Source: Rhexocercosporidium sp. MPI-PUGE-AT-0058
Taxonomy: Eukaryota > Ascomycota > Leotiomycetes > Helotiales
Length of the DNA stretch: 64,000 nucleotides
Direction: 5' to 3'
Assembly: GCA_020746875.1 (NCBI GenBank)
Contig: JAGTJL010000018.1
Span: forward strand, 1,550,001 to 1,614,000
Part shown: positions 23,140-36,122 of the stretch, piece by piece
How the letters are laid out: each line of letters starts with the position of its first letter
Numbering within the stretch: the first letter of the stretch is position 1
The notes under the pieces: generated by a model
What the model was told of the DNA's origin: nothing
Database searches by the model: none
The model's input: the letters and a program-made list of their open reading frames with translations, nothing else
Translations under genes and position numbers: made by a program

Positions 23140-23899
23140 TATCCTTATAATAAGGCTCTGTTATATAAATAAGCTTTATTATTTAAAAGCGCATAAGTAG
23201 TTAAGAGATATAATATAAGCTCCCCGAGTATATATATTAGTTCTTAATAAAAGTATAGCGCCGAGCAATAAATTAATATTCTTAGGATATTATAATAAAT
23301 GAAAATATTAATACGCGCTTTAAAGATATAATATATAAGTATTCTATATATTAATATAAGTAATCTATTAAATAATTAATATTAGTAATAAATAAGAATA
23401 TAAATACGTATTTAAATTGTATATAATTAAATAAATAAGATCTAAAGATATAATTAAGTTATAATAATTAAGTAAATAAGATCTTAATTATTATATCTAA
23501 CGCATGTAAATCGCAGGTTTTAAAAGTAAAGCTAAAGTAAGGTTTATTTTATAATTAAGATCTCGTGCCGTCCCGTCTAATTATTAAATTACTGAGTTAT
23601 AATTAATGAATTTAGTCTTTCTAAAGTAATTACTATATATAATAGGAAGCCGTAATAATATATGCTAGCTTCTTATTAGCTTATATAATACGCCGCCTCC
23701 CGAGTTAATAGATTTATTATTAGTTTAAGCGTCCTGTTCCGCAGTAACGCAATCACAATCACTCTTAAGAATATATATATATCGACTTTCGTATTATTAT
23801 AATTAACTTTTACTTAATATTAACGTATTTTATACTCGCGTGCCTGCTTACTTACTTATTTCTTTCTTTTGTCTTTTGATTTTCTACTTCTTTTAGTAA

Positions 23900-25160
23900 A
23901 TTCTTTTTAATTATTAATTATATTTTTTAAAGCTTTTAGAGCAGCGACTGCGCGTATTAATAATTAAATCGCAGCTCGTTAAGTAAGTTCTTTTTTAATT
24001 TAATTTCTTAATTTTATTTTTAAATAACTTTAATATCGTTAAATTAATCGCTAACGATTATATTATAAGATTTTGAAAATAAGTTTAATAATTAAAAAGT
24101 ATTTAGTAATAAGCTTATTAATAAGCTTCTTAATAATTCTCTTCTTATTCGTTTAGTCGTTAAAATAAATCTTGAAAATAATCAGTAATATTTTTCTTCG
24201 CGCAAAAATAAAAATACGCTTATTAATAACTTTAATAATAAGCTAATTCTCTCTCGATCTTCTCGTATTAAGCTAAGCTCGTTATTTAAGAAGATTCTCA
24301 CGCGTTCTTTTAATACTCTATTATTACTAATTATATTAAGTAAAAGCGTTATTATATTAAATAAAAATAACTTTTAATATACTCCTTTTACTTTGCGCGT
24401 CTCGCGTCTCGGTTCGACTCCTTCTCTTACCCTTCTTCTTACTTTTAAGACTCGCACTCGTTCTTTATTAACTTTAAAAAAGCGCAAATCGTCTCGCATT
24501 CTATTTAAGCCTCGCTCTTCTGTTAAGCGCGCTCGAGGTATATATATATTATTTTAAAGCTTATTTCTTATTAATAACTTATTTTATTTATATTAATTAA
24601 AATTTAAGAAAAGAGTTTGCGAATCCTTATTTATTATATATTCGCGCTATTATTTATAGCCGTAGTAATCGTAAATACTACTTCGCTAATACTTTCGCTG
24701 CTAGAAGTCGATACTATAATTATACTTCCGGTCATAAGTGCGATTCCGTTATAAAAGATATATTTAAGTATAGCAAAAGATTAATTATAATTATAAACTT
24801 TAATAATAAAAAGTATAATAATCGCATTATAATTAATCGAGCATTTCATTAATTAATTTATAAAATATTAAGAAATATAGAATTACTTTAAAAACTTTAA
24901 TAAAAGACTTAGCGAGTAATAATAAGTTTAATAAAAATATAAAATTAAATCTTCCGGTACGCTTTTAAAAGCTAAATCTAAAGCGTAATAAGAAAAATAA
25001 TTTTAATAATAATATTAATACTAATGTAAAATCTTTAGCGGAATTTAGTAATCTTATATAAAGTTTAAAGAAGTTCGCGAAAGTCTTAAAGATAATAATT
25101 ACTCGCTAATTTAAGCTTAAATAGATTTTTTACGCTTTTAATAAATTATTTATAAGCTCG
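23900..25160 (+). other. Antisense coding-like segment in the 3' part of the copia element
   Basis: On the strand opposite to pol there are frames without stops that look coding despite RIP. One at about 24447-24545 is a basic Ser/Arg-rich stretch (KTRTRSLLTLKKRKSSRI...). Another at about 24666-24852 reads NRKYYFANTFAARSRYYNYT then SGHKCDSV, where the Tyr residues may stand for mutated Cys. This could be an extra antisense gene or a nested insertion. Function not known. Confidence 0.35.
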
Positions 25161-25165
25161 GATTA

Positions 25166-25265
25166 GATTTAAACGGACTTTACTTAAGCTCGGGCCGGAT
25201 TTAAATAGTCTTTACTTAAGCTTAAGCTAGATTTAAATGGACTTTATTTAAGCTCGGGCTGGATT
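25166..25265. repeat. Three tandem copies of a 32-base unit inside the copia element
   Basis: Units start at 25166, 25198 and 25230 with gatttaaa and end in taagctcgggc-like sequence. The copies differ by C/T and G/A changes, consistent with RIP after duplication. Confidence 0.85.
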
Positions 25266-28200
25266 TCGCGTTTACGTTCGGCGTTTTTAAAGCGCGAATA
25301 CTTAAAATATTAAATTAAAAAAGTTTTATAAATAAAAAATCGTATAAAAATATTCTTAATATACTTTTAATAAATATATTTAAAGCTCTTTAATTTAAAA
25401 TCGGTAATTATTAAAGTTTAAGAATATTTTAAAAAGCTCGAATTTTTAATAAAATAAATTCTTTATAAACTTATTAATAAGTATATCAGCGATTAAAAAA
25501 TATATTACTTTAAATAATCTACGAGTATATTCTTGCTTAAGTTATATATTTTAAATATTCATATAGCGAAGCTTAATAATAATCTTTTTAATATTATTTA
25601 TAATTAATTTAATTATTTATTAATTATTATAAAAGATCTTTTAAGTCTTACCGATATTAAAAGCTAAGTTTTAAAAGAATTATTAAAAAATTATAACTTT
25701 TTTTCCGGTATATTTTAATATTAATAATTCCGCTTTAGTAATCGACGTAATAATCGTAAATTACTTTAATATTTTTTAAATCACTAGCCCGCCGAATAAT
25801 AAAATTATATAACTTTAAGATAACTTCTGAGTTTCGACGTTATTCGCGAAAGATATATTTAAAGTAATATAAAGCGCTTTCTTTTAATTACCTCCGTATA
25901 TAATACTTAAAAAGCGCGTACTAAATAAGTAGCGAATAAGCTAATATATAATTATAAAATACTTTAAATTAAGATTTATCGCGAATTATAAAAGCTAGGC
26001 AATCGCAAAAGCTACGTCTAGTCTTATAATAATCGTTATATATAATACCGACTTAATTCTCTTTTAATAAGCTTTAATATATTTCTTTAAAGCTTATCCC
26101 TTATACTTAATAAGATCGATTTAAAAAAGCGGTATCGTAAGACACTTCTTATTAGCTTGCTCAAACTTTCGAGTAATCTTCTTAATATATTAGCTATAAA
26201 TTAAAGAAATAATCTTACGTTTTCTGTCGCGTACTATTTTAATCCTTAGAAATTATTTAATATTTCTAAGATTATATATATTATACGCTTGATTTAATTA
26301 CTTAATGAAATCCTGTCCGAGCTTTAAGTCGTCTCGGTAATAAAGCACTTAAATATTATTTACGTAAAAGAGAATAAGGATCTTATAAGCAAGGTCTGTA
26401 AATATATATAATTTTTCCGAATATAAAATTAGCTTTAAATTTATTAACGTTTTACTAATATACTTATATTATAAATACGAAGAGTTACGCATCCCGTAGA
26501 GAGCGCGATTAACTCGTAGCATATGTCTAGGTTTATTAAAACTTAAAAAGAATTTATAATATACGATTTTATCGTTTATATCCCGAAGAGCGTTAATAAA
26601 CGCGTTAATTACGTCAAAGCACTTGACTTCTAAATTAAAATAAGCTATAAGCGTTATAGCGATTTAGAAGGATTTAACTAAAAGTATATTAGCGTATATA
26701 AAAACGATTATTAATTTATTTTAAAGATTACCTCGTATAATAATTCGGGATTTATATTTTAAAATATATCTTTTTAGATTTAGCTTATATTTAAAAACTT
26801 ATATAAACAGAATAAGTATTAATATAATACTTAAATTAAATACTTCTAAGGTCTAATAATCTTATTTATTTATTATTTTTATCTTTAAGCTCGCATCTTC
26901 TTTAAACTATTCTTTTATTAAGTAATTCTTAAGATTGCTTTATTGTTTTAATTTAAATAAAAAATCTTAAACTTTGATTTTTAAAAGTAAAATCTTCTTT
27001 TTTAGTAATTAGCGGCTCGTTTATATTATTATTATAATTATATAATATATAATCTTCGTTAAATCTTGAAAATTATCTTATTCTTTTAATAATATATGCT
27101 AATTAAGTATAAGCCTTTAAAGCATTTAATTAACTTCGGACTAAAGATTATTATATTAGTCGAGGATTTAATTACCCCCGAGATTAAGCTTATCTCCGAG
27201 CTTAAAGTTGCTTTTATTAAAGCGTGTTTATTTAAGGAAAGCTATAAATATTATAAATACTTTATCGCTTTAATTTTTTTATAATCTTCTTCTTTTCTTT
27301 TTACTTTTAATTAGCTTTTTTATTTTTACCGAGCTTTTAATAAGTATACTTGATTTTAATTAAGCTTCTTTTATTATAATCTGAAAACGTATTATTCTCG
27401 CTTATTTTACTTCCGTTATCCGAGTATTCTGTGCTTCAGTTTAAGAATATGATATTGAAATTATTACCGGAAATTCTTTTTATAATCGAGGTCTCGACGG
27501 TATTTAAATCTTAATACGTGATAATCGAGACGGATCCCGCGCTTAATCTTATAATACGTTCGAATCTCGATTAGTAAATTATATACTCTCACGCGAGTCA
27601 AATACTTTTAAATTATACTTTATGCTTAAAATAGACTCTCGATTTAACGTACTCTTTCTTAATTCTTTATTTTATTTAAGAAGGTCTTTTAAAGCAAAAG
27701 TATATTCCGGAATTAAAAGTCTATTTGTTATACTCGGGCTATTAATATACTCTTTCACCCCCGAGTTCTGACTCTCGGAGCTTTTAATTAATCTTTAAAT
27801 TCGTTTAATATATAATTAAAATAAGTCTTCGCTTAAAAGATTTATATTATTTTCCTTAATAATTATATCTTTAATAATATTCTTAATAATTCTAGCTTAA
27901 TTTATAATAAACTTATCTTCCTTAATAAGATCGCAAATAAACCGGGCTTCTTAAATCGTAATCTTTATTTCTTTACTTAAAGTAATATAAAAGCTATCTT
28001 TATTAAAACGCACGTTACGCGTAATAATTATTTTATTAAGACGTAATACTCAGATCTTATAAATATTAAAAGCGTAAAAACTTATAAGATATCTAATATA
28101 TATACGCGCAATTATTTTAAACGCTTTCTTATCTTATTCTTTAGTTTTTTTTATTATTAATAAATACGCTTTATAATTATATATATAAATCTTATTTTAA

Positions 28201-31115
28201 TTTAATTTAAAATCTACAGTAAGTTTTGTAATAAGCGCTAAATTATATTATTAAAAATAGTTTTAAAACTACTTATCGTTAACTTTAATAAGTAATAGCC
28301 AGTTATTTGCTCGCCTTAAGCTTTTGTTATATAAATAAATCCTTGCGAGTGCATATTTAATACTCAGATTTACGGGAAGATTAGCTAATAGTCTTATCTT
28401 AATGCTTCTGTTAATTGCTTCTTAATTAGCTTATTCGGCTCTACTATTTAGCTTATAAGTTGCCGTTAATAAGAGCTCGAGGTCAATTCCGAGCTTATTA
28501 GCTTATTTCTTATATCTCGTAAATCCTCGAATTATAATAACTGCTTTTTCTTAATTATACTTAAATTTATATATTAAGAGTTTAAATTATTTTCAAATTT
28601 AAGTTTTAAAGCTCTTAATATATTAAAATACTTTATCGTACTCTTTTATTTATAATATATAATTAACGAGTAAGCTACTGTATTCGTATTTAAGCATAAA
28701 GAGTTAAAAATAATTACTTTAATATTTCAGATAATTAAATAAATCTCAAATAATTCTTTAAAATAATCTAAAGGATTTCCTTTCCGGTAAGCGTTTAGAA
28801 ATCACTTAAGTAATATAAGTTAAAGTATATTACTCGCACTTAATCTTCCTTATTATTTTAATAATTCTGATATTTTTCGCCGTACTTATTAATTTCCTTA
28901 AAGCATCCGGGCTTAAATAGCCTACTCGCAGATATTAAATACGCTCTAAGTCTATTTTAAAGTACTTATAATTTTTAAATAATTTATATAATTTATTTAC
29001 TTTTTTAAAAAGCGTTAAAAATATTACAGTTTTTATAGCGCTTAAAAGTATATTATAAGTGCTTAGAGAATAAATTAAACGTAACTTATATTTAAAAAAA
29101 AACGAGATTCTATTTACGCTTTAATTATCGCATTATATAATATTTATTAATTAACAAGCCTTCCTTATTCTATTTCAAAGTATAGTTTATATTACAAAAC
29201 CAAAGATTAATCTTATAAAAACAAGCTTTAAAGATAATATTAATATAAAAGTTTTCTATAATTATAATATCGTAAAGCGTGAAATTAAATAATTCATTAT
29301 TCGGACTTTTAAGCACTTCTTTTATAACTCGAGTTCCGCGCTTAATAATAAGCAACTAAAAGCTTTTATATTTAATTAAATCCTTAGGAGTAAATTTTAC
29401 AAAAGATCCTTTTAATAATATTAAACGATTGTTAATTAAATTAATCGCTTTATAATTATTTAATAAAGTAAAATCTAATAAAAAATAAAGTGAATTTTAA
29501 AAAGAATATATACCCGCAGTTAAATACTTAGCTAGATTAAGTAAAAGCACTAAATACGCGTAAGTCCCGCTTATTCTTCTTTTATTTAATAAGTTTCTGG
29601 GAAAAGTAAACTTTCTTTTATTTAATTTATTAAATCTTTACTTATTTAGTTTCGTTAAGAAATCTTTTATTAATTAAAGGAAAGGCTTATTTAAGTTTAT
29701 TTACTCGCGAAGAGCTTTTTATTATAGCGTAATAAATCGCTGCCGAATCTTATTATAATATTAATTATTTATTTTTGGATTTAAACGAGTTATTTTATCT
29801 TAATATTTAATAAATACTTTTTTATAAACTATTATTTAAAGACGAGTATAATTTAAAGGAGATTAATAATAAGTTTTTTCTTTTAAATATAAATATACTT
29901 TCTTTATAAGTTTTCCTTTTATTTTAAATTAATTTAATCTTTAATTATATAAATTAAAAGCTTTCGAGTCGAGTATTTTATTATTATTAAAGCGTGAACT
30001 AAGAGTAAAGAAATAATTATACTCTAATTTGCTACCGATAAGCTATTAATACTGGCGATCGGCTTAATTAGAATAAAATAGCTGTGCGAGCTATTCTAAG
30101 AAGTATTTAAAAGGTATCCCGAGCTCGTCGGCTTTTTTAATTTTAAGAAAGTACTTTTAAGCTTATAAATTATTAAAGTTATTAATTACGATTAGGAAAA
30201 AATTAATATTAAGAGTGCCGAGTATTTCCGGTATATAATATAAGTTCCTTTTGCGGATTAGCTCTTAATATTATATAATTCAGATCTTCGGGTTTCGGAT
30301 ATTTTTTATATTTAGAAATTATAAGTAATCTTAACGGGTTATCGTTTAAATTATTATATTCGTTTAATACAGAACTGTTTTAAGCGTGCGAACTAATACT
30401 TAAATATTAACTCTTTTCTTAGCGACGAGTTATATAGCAATTATATTAAAGAATTAACGGCTTATAATTTTCTTAATTTATTCGTAAAGCTTAAAATATA
30501 CCGTAGTTCGTAATTATTATATTACGCATTTTATAATATGCGCTTTAGCTTTAGCCTCGGCTTCCTTTTAATAAGATTCTGCGGTTATCTTAATAAGCTC
30601 GTGCGGTTGAATAAGAAGAGAAGTAATAAAAGCGTTGAAGCTTATAACTGTTTAATCCGAGGAAGACGCAGTTACTGCGTAACGATCGAGCGTTTATTTC
30701 TGGAGTTATTCGTTATACTCGTTTATTTTTATTATATAAATTAATTTAGCGAGATTATTCTTTTATTAAGCGATTTATTCGGCGGTTTATGGATTTTTAT
30801 TAATAATTTCAGCTAGTATTTCTATATTTAAAGTATTTAAGTTAACGAAAGGCCAGAGTCCGAGCATTTAAGCGCTAAGAATCAAATGATTTATTTATAA
30901 CGAAAAGTCTTTAAGCTTTAAGTATATAATATTTACGTTAAAACCGTTAAGACTATCGTACGATAATATTTTAATAATCGCGCTAAGAGAAGCATCGGGG
31001 TTTAATCGTAAGGAAAGGAAACGAAAATCATAAAATTAGAATTAAATAAACTTAATTAAAGCTCGAAATCTATATATGCTAAAAATAGCTTATAAAGACA
31101 AATATAATTCTTAAT

Positions 31116-31304
31116 TATTATACAAAAGTAGAGCAGGCTTTTAATAGTTTAAGAGCTTTACGATTAACGTAAAGAGTAAGAGTTCAAAAGATTTATTAAA
31201 GTAAGCGTTACCTTTTACAAAAAAGGACTGTGACCCGAGTATATATACACGTGAATGCTTACGAGAGCATACACATGACCAGTAAACTGCGCTAGGGCGC
31301 GACA
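31116..31304 (-). repeat. 5' LTR of the copia element (right end)
   Basis: 189 bases beginning TATTATACAA (RIP form of TGTCGTACAG) and ending GGGCGCGACA, followed by the tttat target duplication. Confidence 0.92.
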
Positions 31305-32615
<1,311 letters not shown>

Positions 32616-32699
32616 TATAATAAATTAAAGAAAAGAAAAAGAAGAGAAACGAGAAGATAACGACGTATAAGTATAAGTATTATATATAAATAAGCTAAA

Positions 32700-33168
32700 T
32701 GTTACGAACGCCCCGCGTCCCGTGATACTGGACTCCGGGACAACGTAATATTCAGGATTATAAGCTTAAGAGGGCAGGGGTTTTAAGAGAAATATACTAG
32801 GAGAGTATCGTTCTTAAAAGTATTCTTTTAAAAGACCTTAATACTTCAGATTTCATAAATTATATATTATATAAATATTATTATTAATAAATAATTAAAG
32901 GGCAGATAAGCCCTTAGATTACGCGATTCTCTTACGTAATAAACCGCTAGACCGTTAAAGTTCAGAGGTTTAAGACCGCCAGGACTTAGCGGTCCTGGCG
33001 GTCGTATAATATAAAGGTTTTATATAAGACTGGCACGTCTGCTATTAAATAAGAGCTTCGTGCTTAATTAAAAATAATATCTTAATTATATTAGTTATTA
33101 TTTATTTTATTATACGTAATATACTTACTTCTCGATTATTAAGATTAATATAACTTATCGTATTTACA
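32700..33168 (+). repeat. LTR-like sequence (solo or 5' LTR of a diverged element)
   Basis: It begins TGTTACGAACGCCCCGCG and can end at TTTACA (33163-33168), giving 469 bases with TG...CA borders. It is less AT-rich than its surroundings. No matching partner LTR and no target duplication were found in the window. Sequence to 34110 contains further coding-like fragments on the plus strand (for example YGIGPVK and CISNHAGVLLLL), so it may be the 5' LTR of a decayed element. Confidence 0.45.
32974..33003. repeat. Perfect 12-bp GC-rich hairpin in the LTR-like sequence
   Basis: gaccgccaggac (32974-32985) and gtcctggcggtc (32992-33003) are exact reverse complements around the loop ttagcg. The stem is untouched by RIP-type change even though the flanks are AT-rich. 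Confidence 0.9.
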
Positions 33169-34110
33169 CCGAGTAAATACACGGACTATGATATTAAAAA
33201 GGAAAAGTTATTATTAACGCAATAAAAAAGATATTTATATATACGTCTCAGCGAGGTAATAAAGTCGTAATTATTATATAATTATATTATTATAGTTATA
33301 TTATTTATATTTTATTTACTTAGCAAATAAACGTGAATACGCTATTAGCGCGTAACTTACTTATTACTTCGCCGACCGAAGATAATTCTTTAATAATAAC
33401 GATAATTATAATATTCGAATATAAATATAAGAACTCTTATATATATGCGTAAGAATCTTATAATTAAAGTAAATATCTTTTATTATTTTATAAAGCTATT
33501 CTTATTTATTAAATTAAGAATATTAATATATTATACGGAACGGCTTATAAAGTAATCGGACGACGTCCGACGGACTAATCGCGGTATAGTATTATATACT
33601 TAGCGTAGTAATCTAGATAATTATATTAATTTAATTAGCTAAACTTATTAACCGGAATACGGCTATTCGACTTACCACGACTTAGTCTTCGCTTTAAGCG
33701 ATGCGAAAGCGTACCGATATATTATTAATTAAAGTATCGGTATTGCGGACGCTATTATTAAGAGAGGAGATAATTATTATATATATACTTATTTATTTTA
33801 TTTATACGGAATCGGGCCTGTAAAATAAGAAGGCCGAGGCTTTTACGGTATTAGTAGAATTAATCTTACTTGTATTTCTAATCACGCCGGCGTTTTACTT
33901 CTTCTTACGAGTAACTCCTTTTATATATACGCTTCTCTTTTAGACTTCTTCGAAGGCCAGAGATTAATTCTTTAAATATATTTTACCCTGAACCTCTACG
34001 AAGCTTTGCCTACCGTGAACTCCATCTGATAAAAAAGTAAAATATATTATAAAGTAAAATTCTAACTCTACTTCTGTAATAATATTAATATATAACATTA
34101 GAATAATGAA

Positions 34111-34818
34111 TTTAAGAGCTTATCTTAATAATGAAGGCCTATCACGGCCTCCTGGAGCCTTTTTTAGCTCCCTTAAATCCTTCTCGCTAAGAGTTAACGC
34201 TCTCGACAGCCGCACGACCGGAGATAAGCATATCCCAGGCAAAACGAGTAAGCAGAGGTAAGGCAGTAAAAAGTGCACAAGAAAGCTAATAAGGATGGGT
34301 AAGGTTAAGGTGAAGCGAGCGTGATCAGAGCCGCAAGGGGTCACGTGCGCTGTTACTTGGCACGCACGCAAAGGAGGTGAGGGTTGGCGTAAGATAACAG
34401 GTCATCTCGGAGCGGAGCCAATTGCTTATTATACGCCTCATGCTTAGGTTTGCTTGTACTGTACACGGTATCATGACTATGTACTAGAAGAACAATTTAT
34501 GCGAACCTTCGTTGTCTTCTGTCATCACTGAGATTCTGTTTTTAAAGTAACGGGACGACCCGAAATATAAATAGAGTGTGCATCAGTAGCAGCGAATGGC
34601 GTTGTGCTAGCAAAGCCAGCAATTGGCTATTGGGCACACCCATGTGATAGAGGGCTTATCAGCCGCACGATCATGTTCTCGTTGTTCATTTTGAGTTAAG
34701 CCCTTAGAAAGGCGTTTCGTCACCAATTAATGTGATCGCAATATTCTATGTCTCACCCCTCGAGTCATTAGTATTACATACACCCCAGCCACACCTCCCA
34801 CTGTAACACCTGGAAAGC
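34111..34818. other. Intergenic, promoter side of the helical-domain gene
   Basis: Composition returns to normal here. Only small doubtful frames are present (one of 83 codons on the minus strand at 34120-34371 with a Leu-rich hydrophobic stretch, not supported as a gene). Confidence 0.4.
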
Positions 34819-35823
34819 ATGGCCGACTGGCCCGGCACGCTCATCGGCCTCTTTGACATCGGCGTCCGCGTCGCCGCCTTCGCCAACGACCTTCGCTCTG
34901 CCCAGGACGACTTTATCGGTCTGCGTGCCGAGGCCGAGTGCCTCCTCATCTGTATCAACTCGCTCAACTCGCCCGCCTGCCTAGACTCGCTCTACCGGTT
35001 CATCAATGCGGCGCAGGCTGCGGATCTGAAGAGGCTCGTCGAGAGCACAGAGCTGAACATGAAAGAGCTGAACCAGTTCCTGGCCAAGTGCAGGAGGGTG
35101 GTGGAGCTGCGCGCGGGCACGACCGCGAGGCGGAAGGGGGTGTCGAAGAGGGTGAAGGAGGCGCTTGCCAAGGCGTGGGCGAGGTACAGATTCGTGATGA
35201 AGGATAAGCAGGCGTTTCGGGATAAGTTGGTTTTGCCGGCGCAGAGTATCAATATTTACTTGACGATGTTGACGCATATTGGATTGGTGAACGTTGGAGG
35301 CTTGATGCAGTTGAGTGGGCAGGGAGGAGAGGTGGGAGCGGGAGGAGGAGCGCGAGGAGGAGTGGAGGGAGGAGTGGAAGGCCAAGGAGGAGTAGGAGGA
35401 GGAGCGGGAGGAGGGGCGATGGTAAGGGTGGGCCCCGTGGATAGATGGAGCGCGGTAGGGCGGAGAGTGGCGTTTAAGGATTCCACTCTCCACGACTTGG
35501 AGCTGACAACCGACATTGAGGAGCAAATAGTCAATTATGCTCTGTATCTAACGAGAGGGGGCACGCCGTTCCACAGCCAGACCCACAGCGACAATAGATA
35601 TAGAAGTACTAGGGGGCAGCAAACACGGACTCGCTCAAGATCACGATCGGATGGAGTACTTGGTGTTGAGAAACGCAGGAAAGGCCAGATGTACTTCGTA
35701 CGTAAAAAGAAATCTGTCGGAAGCCTCTCGACCGAGCGCGTGGATACGGAATATGGATCTGGTTCGGAGACAGAAGGCCATGCAGGTCGTCGACCCTTCC
35801 TGGCACTGCCCTCTCCCTATTAG
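34819..35823 (+). CDS. Fungal protein with N-terminal helical domain and Gly-rich linker
   Basis: An uninterrupted 334-codon frame starts at ATG 34819 (agcATGG). Residues 1-150 are predicted largely helical (GTLIGLFDIGVRVAAFANDL, LRAEAECLLICINSLNSPAC, LVLPAQSINIYLTMLTHIGL). This is the style of N-terminal domains found in fungal STAND/NLR-like and related proteins. Residues about 168-200 are a Gly/Val/Glu repeat from GGA-rich DNA. The rest is basic and Ser/Arg-rich (RTRSRSRSD). No NTPase or effector domain follows. The gene ends 300 bases before another low-complexity frame on the same strand; the two may be one gene split by an unrecognised intron, or neighbours. Function unknown. Confidence 0.6.
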   Translation: MADWPGTLIGLFDIGVRVAAFANDLRSAQDDFIGLRAEAECLLICINSLNSPACLDSLYRFINAAQAADLKRLVESTELNMKELNQFLAKCRRVVELRAGTTARRKGVSKRVKEALAKAWARYRFVMKDKQAFRDKLVLPAQSINIYLTMLTHIGLVNVGGLMQLSGQGGEVGAGGGARGGVEGGVEGQGGVGGGAGGGAMVRVGPVDRWSAVGRRVAFKDSTLHDLELTTDIEEQIVNYALYLTRGGTPFHSQTHSDNRYRSTRGQQTRTRSRSRSDGVLGVEKRRKGQMYFVRKKKSVGSLSTERVDTEYGSGSETEGHAGRRPFLALPSPY

Positions 35824-36122
35824 ATCAAAGCATCGACTGCGTCTCATCAGGTATCAGGGACTGAACGGAAGCCTCGAAAAAGGTATGGATGTATGAATGC
35901 GAACTTCTAGGAACGACTTATGAATATATGAATATATGAATATAAGAATAACGGAACTGCAGTGATGAAGATATTAAATCTGGCAGATCGGATGGTGACA
36001 GTTTGAAGTCAGGCTAGCTTACTGTGGCGCTAATGCTATTCAAATTAAGCTTAATCGCAGACTTTCGCCTAATGCTTAACTACCTCCCTGCCGGGCTGCC
36101 ACAGCATCTTTACGTTCATACC

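Larger units (their letters stand above)
22951..31304 (-). mobile_element. Complete Ty1/copia-type LTR retrotransposon, heavily RIP-mutated
   Basis: Two 189-base LTRs bound 8354 bases, and tttat flanks both ends (22946-22950 and 31305-31309) as a perfect 5-base target duplication. The coding direction is the minus strand. An integrase-like stretch lies around 28510-28290 (reading IKIRLLANLPVN and ARIYLYNKS). A reverse-transcriptase stretch at about 26640-26460 reads KCFDVINAFINALRD and later LRVNRALYGMRN. An RNase H-like part lies near 26060-25730. The order integrase before reverse transcriptase is that of Ty1/copia. Stop codons throughout make it inactive. It is long for a copia element: about 2.5 kb lies between RNase H and the 3' LTR and contains a 32-base tandem repeat and plus-strand coding-like frames. 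A second copy is present inverted at 59279. Confidence 0.9.

Noticed and set aside
30538..30744. Small conserved protein (similar frame at 59839-60045)
   Set aside because: The similarity is explained by the two copies of the same retroelement; the frame is antisense to pol and near the 5' LTR, with no evidence of its own.
34120..34371. Small Leu-rich membrane protein on the minus strand
   Set aside because: It lies at the border of the AT block without promoter or family support; composition alone explains the hydrophobic run.
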